Positions 18,546 to 30,180 are shown, numbered from the stretch's first letter. The stretch: 64,000 nucleotides of DNA from Methylibium sp. NZG (GCA_001263235.1 LGRD01000010.1:94848-158847), one strand, 5' to 3'. Notes: a model not told the origin generated them from the sequence alone. Translations and numbers: made by a program.

Positions 18546-19592
18546 ATGTTCACCCCTCGCTGCGCGGCGATCGCCGCCCTGACCTGCCTGACTGCGCTGG
18601 CCGCGCCCCTGGCGACCGCCCAGGACAAGGTGCTGAACCTGTACTCGGCGCGTCACTACCAGACCGACGAGGCGCTTTACGCCGACTTCACCAAGGCCAC
18701 CGGCATCAAGATCAACCGGGTCGACGCCGACGACGCCGGCATCCTGACGCGCTTGAAGAGCGAGGGCGCGTCCAGCCCGGCCGATGTGATCCTGCTCGTC
18801 GATGCGGCGCGGTTGTGGCGCGCAGAAACCGAGGGCTTGTTTCAGCCGGTCAAGTCCAAGCTCCTAGAAGCCCGTATTCCTGCCGGCCTGCGTGGGGCCG
18901 ACACCGGCCAAGGGAGTTCGTGGTTCGGCGTGTCCACGCGCGCCCGTGTCGTCGTCTACAACAAGACCTCGGTCAAACGAGACGACGTCGATACCTACGA
19001 AGAGCTGGCCGACCCCAAGAACAAGGGCAAGGTCTGCACCCGGTCGGGCTCGCACCCCTACAACCTGTCGCTGTTCGGGTCGGTCATGGAACACCTCGGT
19101 CCGCAAGCCACCGAAACCTGGCTGCAGGGCATGGTGGGCAACATGGCGCGCGCGCCCAAGGGTGGCGACACTGATCAGATCAAGGCTGTCGCCACGGGTG
19201 AATGCCAGATCGCCGTGACCAACACCTATTACCTCGCGCGCATGATGCGCTCGGGCAAGCCGGACGACCAGCAGGTGATCGACAAGGTGGGCGTGGTGTT
19301 CCCGAACCAGCAAAGCTGGGGCACCCACGTCAATATCGCGGGCGCCGCGGCAGCCAAGTTTGCGCCGAACCGCGCGGCAGCGGTGCAGTTCCTGGAGTAT
19401 CTTGCGAGCGACTCCGCACAGGCCTATTTCGCCGACGGAAACAACGAATGGCCGGTGGTCAAGGGTGTCAACCTGACGAACCCTGCCCTGACGGCGATGG
19501 GCGCATTCAAGTCGGAGACGATCCCGATTTCCGTCGTCGGAATGAACCAGGGCAAGGTCCAACAGATTCTGGACCGCGTCGGCTACAAATAA
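18546..19592 (+). CDS. ferric iron ABC transporter substrate-binding protein (FbpA/FutA type)
   Basis: A 348-residue periplasmic binding protein. Its signal peptide (IAALTCLTALAAPLATAQD) is cleaved near residue 25, and the mature protein begins with KVLNLYSARHYQTDEALY, the standard opening of FbpA/FutA proteins. The tyrosine pair in TNTYYLARMM corresponds to iron-ligand tyrosines of the family. It delivers Fe(3+) to an inner-membrane ABC transporter, but no permease or ATPase gene is adjacent, so it is an orphan here. ATG at 18546 follows GGAGGT at good spacing. A possible Fur-like operator lies upstream, and yggX is the neighbour on the other side. Confidence 0.93.
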   Translation: MFTPRCAAIAALTCLTALAAPLATAQDKVLNLYSARHYQTDEALYADFTKATGIKINRVDADDAGILTRLKSEGASSPADVILLVDAARLWRAETEGLFQPVKSKLLEARIPAGLRGADTGQGSSWFGVSTRARVVVYNKTSVKRDDVDTYEELADPKNKGKVCTRSGSHPYNLSLFGSVMEHLGPQATETWLQGMVGNMARAPKGGDTDQIKAVATGECQIAVTNTYYLARMMRSGKPDDQQVIDKVGVVFPNQQSWGTHVNIAGAAAAKFAPNRAAAVQFLEYLASDSAQAYFADGNNEWPVVKGVNLTNPALTAMGAFKSETIPISVVGMNQGKVQQILDRVGYK

Positions 19593-19648
19593 TGCCGGCG
19601 GCAGATACATGCCGCGGTGCAGCCATTTGAATCCTCGGCCCGAGCACC

Positions 19649-19677
19649 TTGCCATGTCGATGAGGCTTGAATAGAAT
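19649..19677 (+). promoter_or_regulatory. sigma-70 type promoter of the H-NS-like gene
   Basis: TTGCCA (19649-19654), then a 17-base spacer, then TAGAAT (19672-19677), lies about 47 bases before the GTG start of the H-NS-like gene. Spacing is ideal and both boxes match 4-5 of 6 consensus positions. Confidence 0.65.
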
Positions 19678-19723
19678 CCACCCGGGTATTCTGCTCAGGT
19701 CTCATTTACAGAAGGAAATCGTC

Positions 19724-20038
19724 GTGGCAACGTTGCAGGATCTGCTGGCTCAAAAAGAAGCCCTCGAACGGGAAATCGAGAACACCAAGAAACACCACCG
19801 CGCCGAGGCGATTGCCAAGGTCCGATCTATGATGGCCGAATATGGCCTGACGGCGGCCGACCTGGCTGGCAGGGCCTCGGCGAGGGCCGCAGGCGCCAAG
19901 AGCACCAAAGGCGGCAAGGTTGCGGTGAAGTACCGAAACGCTGCGACCGGCGATACCTGGAGCGGGCGTGGATTGCAGCCCAAGTGGCTGAAGGCTGCAC
20001 TTGCGGCGGGGCGCAAAATCGACGAGTTCTCCGTCTGA
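19724..20038 (+). CDS. H-NS family nucleoid-associated protein
   Basis: A 104-residue protein. An N-terminal coiled coil for dimerisation (ATLQDLLAQKEALEREIENTKKHHR) is followed by a Lys/Ala-rich linker (ARAAGAKSTKGGKVAVKY) and the C-terminal DNA-binding motif TWSGRGLQPKWL, which is characteristic of betaproteobacterial H-NS (BpH3/MvaT-like silencers). It binds AT-rich DNA and silences foreign genes. The start is GTG at 19724, supported by GAAGGA eight bases upstream and by the standard M-ATLQDLL N-terminus. It has its own promoter and a strong downstream terminator, so it is monocistronic. Confidence 0.93.
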   Translation: MATLQDLLAQKEALEREIENTKKHHRAEAIAKVRSMMAEYGLTAADLAGRASARAAGAKSTKGGKVAVKYRNAATGDTWSGRGLQPKWLKAALAAGRKIDEFSV

Positions 20039-20080
20039 GCGAGGACCCTCGCACACGCTGGTCGGGCCCCTGACCCATCG

Positions 20081-20112
20081 ACAAGCCGCCCTCCGGGGCG
20101 GCTTGTTTCATT
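20081..20112 (+). terminator. rho-independent terminator after the H-NS-like gene
   Basis: A perfect 10-bp stem ACAAGCCGCC/GGCGGCTTGT (20081-20090 and 20097-20106) with a 6-base loop is followed by TTCATTT. It begins 42 bases after the H-NS-like stop codon. Confidence 0.85.
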
Positions 20113-20246
20113 TCGGGCCAGAAAACCCTTGAATGTGGCGCGCCGCCAAAACCCCCGCAGTCAGGGGGTTCGGCACTGCAACGCCGGGCGAGGCAAGTCA
20201 ATCGCCGTACAGTCATTTATCTTCGTCTGCGTATTTCAATCACGCC

Positions 20247-23200
20247 GTGCCCGAACTCCGCTTGTCCAGTTTCACCGCCGCGCTGCATGTACCGGCCGGG
20301 TCCATTCAGTGGGTCCGCTCGGTGAGCTTGCTGGCGCTGGCGTGTTACCTCGGCGGGCGGATCGGGCAGGCACTGCCGGCGTTTGGGCCGCACTTCCACG
20401 TGCTGTGGCCGCCCGCCGGCATCGCGTTGGCGGCGATGTTGCGACTGGGAGTCGGCATGTGGCCGGGGGTTTGGATCGGCGCCTTCCTGCTGGCGCTGGG
20501 CGCCGGCTCGACGCCCTGGCTGGCGGCGCTGCTGGCCAGCGGCAACACGCTCGGCCCGGCCCTGGCGAGCTTCTGGTTGCGCCGACACGGGCTCCGCTTC
20601 GAACTCGACCGCCGCCGGGACCTGTGGATGTTCGCGACCCTCGGCGTCGGCGCGGCCACGTTGATCACGGCCAGCAGCGGCGTGGCGTGGCTGGCTGTCG
20701 GCGGCGCACTGCGCTGGGACGAGCTTGGTGTTGCGTGGGTTCACGCGTGGCTTGGCGACGCGCTGGGCACGCTGGCGGTCGGCGTCCCATTGCTCACGGT
20801 GTCGTACGTTGCGGTGGCCCGCGCGTTGGGGCCATCGCGGTGGGCAGCCACGCTGATCCTGTCGATCGGCGCCCTGGCGAGCGGTTGGCTCGCGTTGGCG
20901 GTCTCGGGCGGGGCGTACCTGCTTTTGGTCCCGTCGGTCCTTCTTCCGCCTCTGCTGCTGGCGTGGCTGGCGGTACACAACGGCCTGTTTGCGGGGTCAG
21001 CAGCCGCGCTGCTCGTGAGCCTGGGCGCGGCGCTCGCGACCGTCAACGGCGTGGGGCCGTTGCAGCAGCTCGACCCGCAGCACGGCGTGGCGCTGCTTTG
21101 GGGCTGCGTGTTCATGCTGGTCGCCGTTCCGCTGCTGGCGTCCCCCTTGATCGGTGAGATGACCGCCAGCGGCAAACACTGGAAGCGCGCGCTCGAAGCG
21201 TCGGGCACGGGCGTGGCCGAACTCGAGGTCGCGAGCGGCCGGCTCGACCTGTCGGCCGGCTGGCTCAGCCAACTCGGCTTTGCCACGCAGGAGTTCGGCC
21301 ACTCGGTGGCCACCTTCTGGAATCGGGTCCACCCCGACGACTTGCGTGCAGTGCAGCGCTCGTTCGAGCCTGTTCGCTCAGCGACCGTGGTCGATGCCCA
21401 GGCCGAGTGCCGGCTGCTGGGCAAGGACGGGCAATGGCGCTGGTTCGGGCTGCGAGCCATCGTCGTCGACCGCGACGCCGCAGGTGTGCCATTGCGCATG
21501 CTGTTCCTGGCGCGCGAAAGTGCCCAGCGGCATGCAGCGCAACGGGCGCAACGCCTTGCCGACCACCTGTTCCAGAACCTGAACGAGGGCCTGCTGGTCA
21601 CCGACGCGCAACACCGCGTGCTGCAGGCCAACCCGAGCTATTGCCGCATCAGCGGCTTCACGCTGGACGAACTCCAGGGCACCGTTCCGGCCATGCTGCG
21701 CGCTGCGCCCAGAGGCTCTCCAGAGGCCGAGGCACAGGCCCGCCGCTTCGACAGCCTGAGCGTTCACGGCGTATGGCGTGGCGAGATGGTGACCCGACGC
21801 CGCAACGGCGAGCCGTGCACGCTGCAGGCCATCGTGTCGGTGGTGAAAGACGCCGAGGGCCACGTGCACAACCACGTGCTGGCGCTGACCGACGTGACGC
21901 AGGCCCGCCAGCAGATCGTGCAGCTGCAGCGCCAGGCGCACTTCGACGAATTGACGGGCCTGCCCAACCGCGTTCGTCTCACGCAACTGCTGATCGAAGC
22001 CCTGGCCGCCGCCGAGCGCGACGGCACGCTGCTGACGGTGTGCTACGTCGATCTGGACCACTTCAAACCCGTGAACGACGAGCACGGCCACTATGCCGGC
22101 GACCAGCTGCTGCTCAAGATGGCGGAGCGGCTGCGCCGCTCGCTGCGCACCTCCGCCAGCGGCGACGACGTGGTGGCGCGCATCGGCGGTGACGAATTCG
22201 TGCTCTTGCTGCGCGCGGCCAGCACCGAGGAGAGCCGGCTCGCGGTCGAACGCATGTTGCGCATCGTCGGTTTGCCGTTCGGCTTGCCGATGAGCGATGT
22301 GCCGGTTCGCGTGACGGCCAGCATCGGCGCCACCGTCTTCCCGCTCGACAACGCCGATGCCGAGACTCTGCTGCGCCACGCCGACCACGCGATGTACGGC
22401 GCCAAGCAGGCCGGCCGCAGCGGCTACCAGTTCTTCGATGCCGAGCGCGACCGCCTTGCAGAGGCTCGTTTCGTCGAGATCGGCCGAGTGCAGGATGCCC
22501 TCGAAGCGAAGGAGCTTCAGCTTTACTTCCAGCCCAAGGTCGACATGCGCAACGGCCGCGCCATGGGCGTCGAAGCGCTGTTGCGCTGGAACCACCCCCA
22601 GCAGGGCCTGCTCACCCCGGCGCACTTTCTGCCGCTGATCGAGCACACCCGCCTGAGCATCGCGGTGGGCGACTGGGTGCTGCGTGAAGGCATCGAGCAA
22701 CTCGTGCGCTGGCAGAGCATCGGGCTGGACCTCACCGTCAGCATCAACGTCTCGGCCCGCCATCTGCAAGAGCCCATGTTCGCCCGCAACCTGGCCGACC
22801 TGCTCGCTGCGCAGCGCCTGCCGGTGGCCGACCGGCTGATCCTGGAGGTGCTGGAGACGACGGCATTGGCCGACATCAACTTCACCTGCGGACTGATGGA
22901 GCAATGCCGAGCGCTCGGCGTGCGTTTTGCGCTCGACGACTTCGGCACCGGTTACTCCACGCTGACCTACCTGAAGCGGCTGCCGCTGGACATGCTCAAG
23001 ATCGACCGCTCTTTCGTCATCAACATGCTCAACGACCGGCAGGACATGGCCATCGTCGAAGGCGTGATCGGGCTGTCGCAGACCTTCGGTTGCTCCGTCG
23101 TGGCCGAAGGCGTCGAGACGCTGGAGCAAGCGCAGGCGCTGATCGAGATCGGCTGCGACATCGGCCAGGGCAACGGCATCGCGCGGGCCATGCCGGCCGA

Positions 23201-23267
23201 CGCTGTTGTCGCGTGGGTGCACAACTTCGCCGGCATGGAGACGATGGCCGCGCCGCTGCCGCGTTGA
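20247..23267 (+). CDS. MASE1-PAS-GGDEF-EAL cyclic-di-GMP protein
   Basis: A protein of about 1006 residues. The N-terminal 300 residues form a MASE1 membrane sensor with about eight helices and the typical WPPAGIALAAMLRLG. Two PAS/PAC modules follow (SGTGVAELEVASGRL; NLNEGLLVTDAQHRVLQANPSY). The GGDEF domain has DLDHFKPVND and an intact active site IGGDEF (about residues 647-651). The EAL domain has VEALLRWNHP (about 776-778) and ALDDFGTGYSTLTYLKRLP. Both catalytic motifs are intact, so the protein could make or break cyclic-di-GMP depending on the signal. The frame is open from 20133, but the extra residues are unlike a MASE1 start; GTG at 20247 is preferred without a clear ribosome-binding site. 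Confidence 0.88.
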   Translation: MPELRLSSFTAALHVPAGSIQWVRSVSLLALACYLGGRIGQALPAFGPHFHVLWPPAGIALAAMLRLGVGMWPGVWIGAFLLALGAGSTPWLAALLASGNTLGPALASFWLRRHGLRFELDRRRDLWMFATLGVGAATLITASSGVAWLAVGGALRWDELGVAWVHAWLGDALGTLAVGVPLLTVSYVAVARALGPSRWAATLILSIGALASGWLALAVSGGAYLLLVPSVLLPPLLLAWLAVHNGLFAGSAAALLVSLGAALATVNGVGPLQQLDPQHGVALLWGCVFMLVAVPLLASPLIGEMTASGKHWKRALEASGTGVAELEVASGRLDLSAGWLSQLGFATQEFGHSVATFWNRVHPDDLRAVQRSFEPVRSATVVDAQAECRLLGKDGQWRWFGLRAIVVDRDAAGVPLRMLFLARESAQRHAAQRAQRLADHLFQNLNEGLLVTDAQHRVLQANPSYCRISGFTLDELQGTVPAMLRAAPRGSPEAEAQARRFDSLSVHGVWRGEMVTRRRNGEPCTLQAIVSVVKDAEGHVHNHVLALTDVTQARQQIVQLQRQAHFDELTGLPNRVRLTQLLIEALAAAERDGTLLTVCYVDLDHFKPVNDEHGHYAGDQLLLKMAERLRRSLRTSASGDDVVARIGGDEFVLLLRAASTEESRLAVERMLRIVGLPFGLPMSDVPVRVTASIGATVFPLDNADAETLLRHADHAMYGAKQAGRSGYQFFDAERDRLAEARFVEIGRVQDALEAKELQLYFQPKVDMRNGRAMGVEALLRWNHPQQGLLTPAHFLPLIEHTRLSIAVGDWVLREGIEQLVRWQSIGLDLTVSINVSARHLQEPMFARNLADLLAAQRLPVADRLILEVLETTALADINFTCGLMEQCRALGVRFALDDFGTGYSTLTYLKRLPLDMLKIDRSFVINMLNDRQDMAIVEGVIGLSQTFGCSVVAEGVETLEQAQALIEIGCDIGQGNGIARAMPADAVVAWVHNFAGMETMAAPLPR

Positions 23268-23277
23268 GCCTGGCTCC

Positions 23278-23301
23278 GCGGTGCCTGCAGCGAGGCACCG
23301 C
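23278..23301 (+). terminator. hairpin between the GGDEF-EAL gene and dnaG
   Basis: A perfect 9-bp stem GCGGTGCCT/AGGCACCGC with a 6-base loop lies directly after the GGDEF-EAL stop and 14 bases before the dnaG start. It lacks a T-run, so it could be a weak terminator or an RNA processing or stability element. Confidence 0.5.
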
Positions 23302-23315
23302 TTAGACTGACCGGC

Positions 23316-25133
23316 ATGATCCCGCCCGCTTTTTTGCACGACCTGCTGGCCCGCGTCGACATCGTCGATGTGATCGGCCGCCATGTGCAGCTCAAGAAGG
23401 GCGGCGCCAACCTGATGGGGCTGTGCCCGTTCCACGGCGAGAAGTCGCCGAGCTTTTCAGTCAGCCCGAGCAAACAGTTCTATCACTGCTTCGGCTGCGG
23501 GGCGAGTGGTGATGCGATCCGCTTCCTGACCGAGCACACCGGCGCCAGCTTCATCGAAGCGGTGAACGATCTGGCGCAGCAGGTGGGCATGACCGTGCCC
23601 GAGGAAGAGAGCACCCCGGCCGAGCGCGAACGCGCCAGCGCGATGAAGCAAAAGCGCGCGACGTTCAGCGACGTGCTCGCCAAGGCCGCAGAGCACTACC
23701 GCCGCCAGCTCAAGTCGAGCCCGCGTGCGATCGACTACCTGAAGCGGCGCGGCCTCAGCGGCGAGATCGCGGCGCAATTCGGGCTGGGTTACGCGCCTGA
23801 AGGCTGGCGCGCGCTGGCCAGCGCCTTCCCCTCGTACGACGACCCGTTGCTCGAAGAGAGCGGCATGGTGATCGTGCAGGAGGGCGATGGCGGCGACGAA
23901 GCGAGCCGCAAGCGCTACGACAGATTCCGAGACCGCATCATGTTTCCGATCAGGTCGGTGCAGGGCGAGGTGATCGGCTTCGGCGGGCGGGTGCTCGATC
24001 AAGGTGAACCGAAGTACCTCAACTCGCCCGAAACCCCGGTCTTCAGCAAAGGCCGCGAACTCTACGGCCTGCATGAAGCCCGCACCGCCCTGCGCCAGCG
24101 TGGCTACGCGCTCGTGGTCGAGGGCTACATGGATGTGGTGGCACTCGCCCAGGCCGGCTTTGCGAATGCGGTGGCCACGCTGGGCACCGCGTGCACGCCC
24201 GACCACGTGCAAAAGCTGTTCCGCTTCACCGACTCGGTGGTCTTCAGCTTCGACGGCGACGCCGCCGGCCGGCGCGCCGCCGGCCGCGCGCTCGAAGCGA
24301 GCCTGCCGCACGCGAGCGACACGCGCACGGTGCGCTTCCTGTTTCTGCCGCCCGAGCACGACCCGGACTCGTTCGTGCGCGAACACGGCGCCGCAGCGTT
24401 CGAGCAATGCGTGGCCGAGGCCGTGCCGCTGTCGCGACAGATCGCCGAAACCGCGGCCGACGGGTGCAAGCTCGACGACGCCGAGGGCCGCGCCCGCATG
24501 CTTGCCAACGCGCGGCCGCTGTGGTCGGCGCTGCCCGAGGGCGGGCTGCGCCTGCAAGTGCTGGGCGACCTGGCCACGCGCGGCCGGCTGGAATCGGCCG
24601 AATTGCTTGCGCTTTGGGGCGCCACCCCGGCGCCCCGAGGCGCGAGCGCGCCGCCAGCCCGCAAGCCGGCCACACGCCGTGCCGGGCGCCTGAGCCTGGG
24701 CACGGCCAACCTGCTGGACCGCGCCTTGTGGCTGGTGCTGCAACGCAGCGATCTCTGGGCCTCGCTGGACGGCGACTCCCACGACCTGCTGGCGGGCCAG
24801 CCCGCCCCGTACGACGCCTTCTTCGCTTGCATCGACCGCACGGTGATGGAGCACGGCCCGCCGACTCCCGCCGCGCTGATGCAGGAACTGCGAGCGGCCG
24901 CCGAGCAGGACGGCGGAGACAGCATCGTGCTGGCCCGCATCGCCCGATTCCACGACCCCGAGGCTCAGACCGACATCGCCATCGAGCTGACCAGGACGCT
25001 CGACGGACTGCGTCTTCAATCGGTCGGTGAGGAGTTGCAGTTGATCTTCGAGTCGGGCGTGCAGTCGCCCGACGCGCAGCAGCGTTGCAAGGATCTGATG
25101 GAGACGCGCGCGCGGCTGAAGGCTCGGCTTTGA
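23316..25133 (+). CDS. dnaG: DNA primase DnaG
   Basis: A 605-residue primase. The N-terminal zinc-binding domain has CPFHGEKSPSFSVSPSKQ followed by YHCFGCGASGD. The TOPRIM catalytic domain follows (VVEGYMDVVALAQAGFANAV, SFDGDAAGRRAAGRALE). The C-terminal helicase-binding region starts around LLDRALWLVLQRSDLW. It makes RNA primers for lagging-strand synthesis at the replication fork with DnaB. rpoD follows on the same strand, as in the classical macromolecular synthesis operon, but rpsU is not upstream. A compact hairpin sits between it and the unrelated upstream gene. Confidence 0.97.
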   Translation: MIPPAFLHDLLARVDIVDVIGRHVQLKKGGANLMGLCPFHGEKSPSFSVSPSKQFYHCFGCGASGDAIRFLTEHTGASFIEAVNDLAQQVGMTVPEEESTPAERERASAMKQKRATFSDVLAKAAEHYRRQLKSSPRAIDYLKRRGLSGEIAAQFGLGYAPEGWRALASAFPSYDDPLLEESGMVIVQEGDGGDEASRKRYDRFRDRIMFPIRSVQGEVIGFGGRVLDQGEPKYLNSPETPVFSKGRELYGLHEARTALRQRGYALVVEGYMDVVALAQAGFANAVATLGTACTPDHVQKLFRFTDSVVFSFDGDAAGRRAAGRALEASLPHASDTRTVRFLFLPPEHDPDSFVREHGAAAFEQCVAEAVPLSRQIAETAADGCKLDDAEGRARMLANARPLWSALPEGGLRLQVLGDLATRGRLESAELLALWGATPAPRGASAPPARKPATRRAGRLSLGTANLLDRALWLVLQRSDLWASLDGDSHDLLAGQPAPYDAFFACIDRTVMEHGPPTPAALMQELRAAAEQDGGDSIVLARIARFHDPEAQTDIAIELTRTLDGLRLQSVGEELQLIFESGVQSPDAQQRCKDLMETRARLKARL

Positions 25134-25448
25134 CTAAGCTTCGCGCGTAGACGATAATTCTGGGTTTCGTACGCGCAGCACGCTTTGGCTTGTCGAAGAG
25201 ACTGGGTCGATAGTGGGGGCCGTACATGGCGACATCAGCGTGACAGCAGCACCTCCGGGCCCCGGCCACCCTCTGACCCAGGGTCACACCCAAAAGGCCA
25301 CCCTTCACCCGCAAGGGCTGCAGCAACGATTGCCACCACGCATTCCAATGCGCCGAACGCGTGCACGCCAGCCCGCGGCCGACCGACCCGGTCTGCCCGG
25401 CTGCGGCGCGAGGCCGGTGCCGTGGGCAACCAACATCCAAGGAATCGC
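25134..25448. other. 315-base intergenic region between dnaG and rpoD
   Basis: No coding sequence is supported. It holds a short palindrome TGACCCAGGGTCA near 25276-25288 and a weak promoter-like pair TTGGCT-N18-GATAGT (25185-25214). Its size suggests rpoD has its own promoter in addition to read-through from dnaG. I cannot identify a heat-shock promoter here with confidence. Confidence 0.4.
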
Positions 25449-27710
<2,262 letters not shown>

Positions 27711-27849
27711 GGTTGGCTTGGTACGTGCCGCCGCAGGCGGCTGCGGTCGCGCAGCGAGCGCGTCTCGGCTTGCGCCGCAGGCACAAGCTGAGGACGACCC
27801 TGGACACCCTCTGACCCTCTCCCCCTTAGTGGGGAAGCCGGGCCGAATC

Positions 27850-27868
27850 GGGGCTGCGGCCCCTTTTT
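27850..27868 (+). terminator. rho-independent terminator after rpoD
   Basis: The stem GGGGC/GCCCC (27850-27854 and 27859-27863) with loop TGCG is followed directly by TTTTT. It lies about 140 bases after the rpoD stop, just before the promoter-like TATAAA of the cyclase gene. Confidence 0.7.
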
Positions 27869-27884
27869 CCGGTCACAGGCCCGA

Positions 27885-27923
27885 TATAAACTCGCGCCCA
27901 TGAACATCGAGTTGCCCGAATGA
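27885..27923 (+). promoter_or_regulatory. promoter -10 box and 7-codon leader ORF before the cyclase gene
   Basis: TATAAA at 27885-27890 is a good -10 box, without a clear -35. An ATG at 27900 opens a 7-codon frame (MNIELPE) whose TGA overlaps the ATG of the cyclase gene (ATGA at 27920). A transcript starting about 7 bases after the -10 box would begin almost at this ATG, so it could be nearly leaderless and translationally coupled to the cyclase. It may also be chance. Confidence 0.4.
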
Positions 27924-28951
27924 CACAGATCGTCGAAGGCACCATTCTGTTCACGGACCTGCGGGGGAGCACGTCCCTGTACGAAACGCTGGGCAACACC
28001 GAGGCCACTGCGGTCGTGACGCAAAGCGTTGCCTTGCTGGCGCACATCGTGCGCACCCGCAGCGGGCGTGTCGTGAAGACACTGGGCGATGGGTTGATGG
28101 CGATCTTTCACGAGTCGGCGTCCGCCATCCAGGCCGCCGACGAGATGCACGAATCGCTCGAACGCATCGGCCCGCTGGGCACTGGCGGGCTGGCGGCGTC
28201 GGCGCAGTTGCCGCCGCTCAAGCTGCAAGTGGCGCTGGCCCACGGCGAGGTGGTCGAGATGGCGGGCGACCTGTTCGGCGATGCCGTCAACGTGGCCGCC
28301 CGGCTGCTCGATCATGCTGGCGACAACGAAACGCTGGCCACCGTGAACGTGTTGAACGGTTTGTCCGAGAAGGAAAAAGCGCGCTTTCGCAGCCTGGACC
28401 GCATGCAATTGCGCGGCCGCGCCGAGCCGGTGCATGTGCACCTGCTGGAACCCGAGCGCAAGTTCGGCGACACCGCCACCACCGCCTTCGGCGACATGGC
28501 GGTGGTGCCCGAACCCGAAGGCATTCGCCTGGTGTGGCTCGACCTGAACCGCGTCTACACCGGTGCGAGCCTGCCGGTGGTGCTGGGCCGCAGCCCGCAA
28601 GCGGCTTACTGCATCGACGACAACCGCGTGTCGCGCTCGCATGCGCGCATCGACTGGCACGGCGGCACCTTCCAGCTCACCGACCTGAGCTACAACGGCA
28701 CTTATGTGCGCTTCGACAACGACCCCGAGATCATCAGCCTGCGGCGGGGCAGTTGCACGCTGCACGCCAGCGGCATCATCGGCCTGGGCACGGCGCCGGT
28801 CGACCCGATGAGCCCGAGCGTGCGCTTCGAGGTGATGAAGTTCGGCGACACGCAGCCGCAGCGTGCCTCCGAGTTCGCGCCGAACGGGCAAAATGGCCAG
28901 GCCGGGCCAAACCTCCACGGCGAACACGAACCCCACGGGCGCAAGGCTTGA
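27920..28951 (+). CDS. class III adenylate/guanylate cyclase fused to an FHA domain
   Basis: A 343-residue cytoplasmic protein. The N-terminal class III cyclase domain has ILFTDLRGSTSLYETLG (first metal Asp), VKTLGDGLMAIFHE (second metal Asp) and GDAVNVAARLLDHA. The C-terminal FHA domain (about residues 210-290) has VVLGRS, NRVSRSHARIDW and LTDLSYNGTYVRF, a near-ideal phosphothreonine-binding signature. Both metal aspartates are present, so activity is expected. Whether it makes cAMP or cGMP cannot be read safely. The FHA domain suggests control by, or recruitment to, a Ser/Thr-phosphorylated partner. hemH follows 83 bases later. A short leader frame overlaps the start. Confidence 0.9.
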   Translation: MTQIVEGTILFTDLRGSTSLYETLGNTEATAVVTQSVALLAHIVRTRSGRVVKTLGDGLMAIFHESASAIQAADEMHESLERIGPLGTGGLAASAQLPPLKLQVALAHGEVVEMAGDLFGDAVNVAARLLDHAGDNETLATVNVLNGLSEKEKARFRSLDRMQLRGRAEPVHVHLLEPERKFGDTATTAFGDMAVVPEPEGIRLVWLDLNRVYTGASLPVVLGRSPQAAYCIDDNRVSRSHARIDWHGGTFQLTDLSYNGTYVRFDNDPEIISLRRGSCTLHASGIIGLGTAPVDPMSPSVRFEVMKFGDTQPQRASEFAPNGQNGQAGPNLHGEHEPHGRKA

Positions 28952-29034
28952 GGCCTGCACGGTGTTCGGCTCGCGGCCGGCACCCTTGTTGACAACACCG
29001 CTGCCCGTGAGCCGCGCAGCAGCCCCGCTTCACC

Positions 29035-30138
29035 ATGAGTTTTTCTCCTGAACCGCCTTACGTGCACGGCACCGCGCCGGCCACTGCGGTGCTGTTGTGC
29101 AACCTGGGCACGCCCGACGCCCCCACCGCGCCGGCACTGCGCCGCTACCTGGCGGAGTTTTTGAGCGACCGGCGCGTGGTCGAGATCCCGCGCGCGCTGT
29201 GGTGGCTGATCCTGCACGGCGTGATCCTGCGCGTGCGGCCGGCCAAGTCGGCCGCCAAGTACGCCAGCATCTGGCTGCCTGAGGGCTCGCCGCTGAAGGT
29301 CTGGACCGACCGCCAAGCCACCCTGCTGCGCGGCTACCTCGGCGAGCGCGGCCACCGCGTGCGGGTGCGTTACGCAATGCGTTATGGCAACCCTTCCATC
29401 GCCTCGGTGCTGGACGAGCTGAAGTCGCACGGCGTCACGCGCGTGCTGGTGCTGCCGGCTTACCCGCAGTACTCGGGGCCGACGACCGCCAGCGTCAGCG
29501 ACGCGGTCTATGACTGGGCGCAGAAGGTGCGCAACGTGCCCGAGCTGCGTTTCGTCAACCGCTACCACGACGACACGGGCTACATCGCAGCACTCGCCAA
29601 GCGCGTCACCGACCATTGGTTCGTCCATGGCCGCCCCGACAAGCTGGTGCTGACCTTCCACGGGGTGCCCAAGCGCACGCTCACGCTCGGCGACCCGTAC
29701 CACTGCGAGTGCCTGAAGACCGCGCGGCTGCTGCGCGAGAAGCTCGGCCTGCCGGCCGAGCAGGTGGTGGTCACGTTCCAGAGCCGCTTCGGCAAGGCCG
29801 AGTGGCTGCAGCCCTACACCGAGCCGACGCTGGTGTCGCTGGCGCAGAAGGGCGTGAAGCGGGTGGATGTGATGTGCCCCGGCTTCACGTCGGACTGCCT
29901 GGAGACGCTGGAGGAGATCAACCAGGAGGCGCGCGAGGCCTTCCTGCACGCTGGCGGCGCGGAGTTCCACTACATCGAGTGCCTGAACGACCAGCACGAG
30001 TGGATTGCGGCGCTCGCGGGCGTGGCCATCCAGCACATGGGCGGCTGGCCGACTCAGGTGCCCGCGGACGAGCAGGCGGTTCAACAAGCGCTGGAAGCGA
30101 CGCGCCAGCGCGCGCTGGCGCGCGGCGCCACAGCTTGA
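29035..30138 (+). CDS. hemH: ferrochelatase
   Basis: A 367-residue ferrochelatase that inserts Fe(2+) into protoporphyrin IX in the last step of heme synthesis. Family features: [52 protein letters not shown], the catalytic histidine in [37 protein letters not shown] and [18 protein letters not shown]. In many Burkholderiales hemH sits immediately upstream of hslR-grpE-dnaK. Here those genes are about 12 kb away, separated by the tct/copper-oxidase block. Confidence 0.97.
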   Translation: MSFSPEPPYVHGTAPATAVLLCNLGTPDAPTAPALRRYLAEFLSDRRVVEIPRALWWLILHGVILRVRPAKSAAKYASIWLPEGSPLKVWTDRQATLLRGYLGERGHRVRVRYAMRYGNPSIASVLDELKSHGVTRVLVLPAYPQYSGPTTASVSDAVYDWAQKVRNVPELRFVNRYHDDTGYIAALAKRVTDHWFVHGRPDKLVLTFHGVPKRTLTLGDPYHCECLKTARLLREKLGLPAEQVVVTFQSRFGKAEWLQPYTEPTLVSLAQKGVKRVDVMCPGFTSDCLETLEEINQEAREAFLHAGGAEFHYIECLNDQHEWIAALAGVAIQHMGGWPTQVPADEQAVQQALEATRQRALARGATA

Positions 30139-30180
30139 CCGATCTTCAGCGGTGGTTCGGCCGGCCCGCCGAGCGTGCGA

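Noticed and set aside
21378..23435. 685-residue minus-strand open frame opposite the GGDEF-EAL gene
   Set aside because: Antisense shadow; no start signal or conserved motif.
25185..25214. Promoter-like boxes before rpoD
   Set aside because: Both boxes are weak in a 315-base gap, so not listed as a separate promoter.
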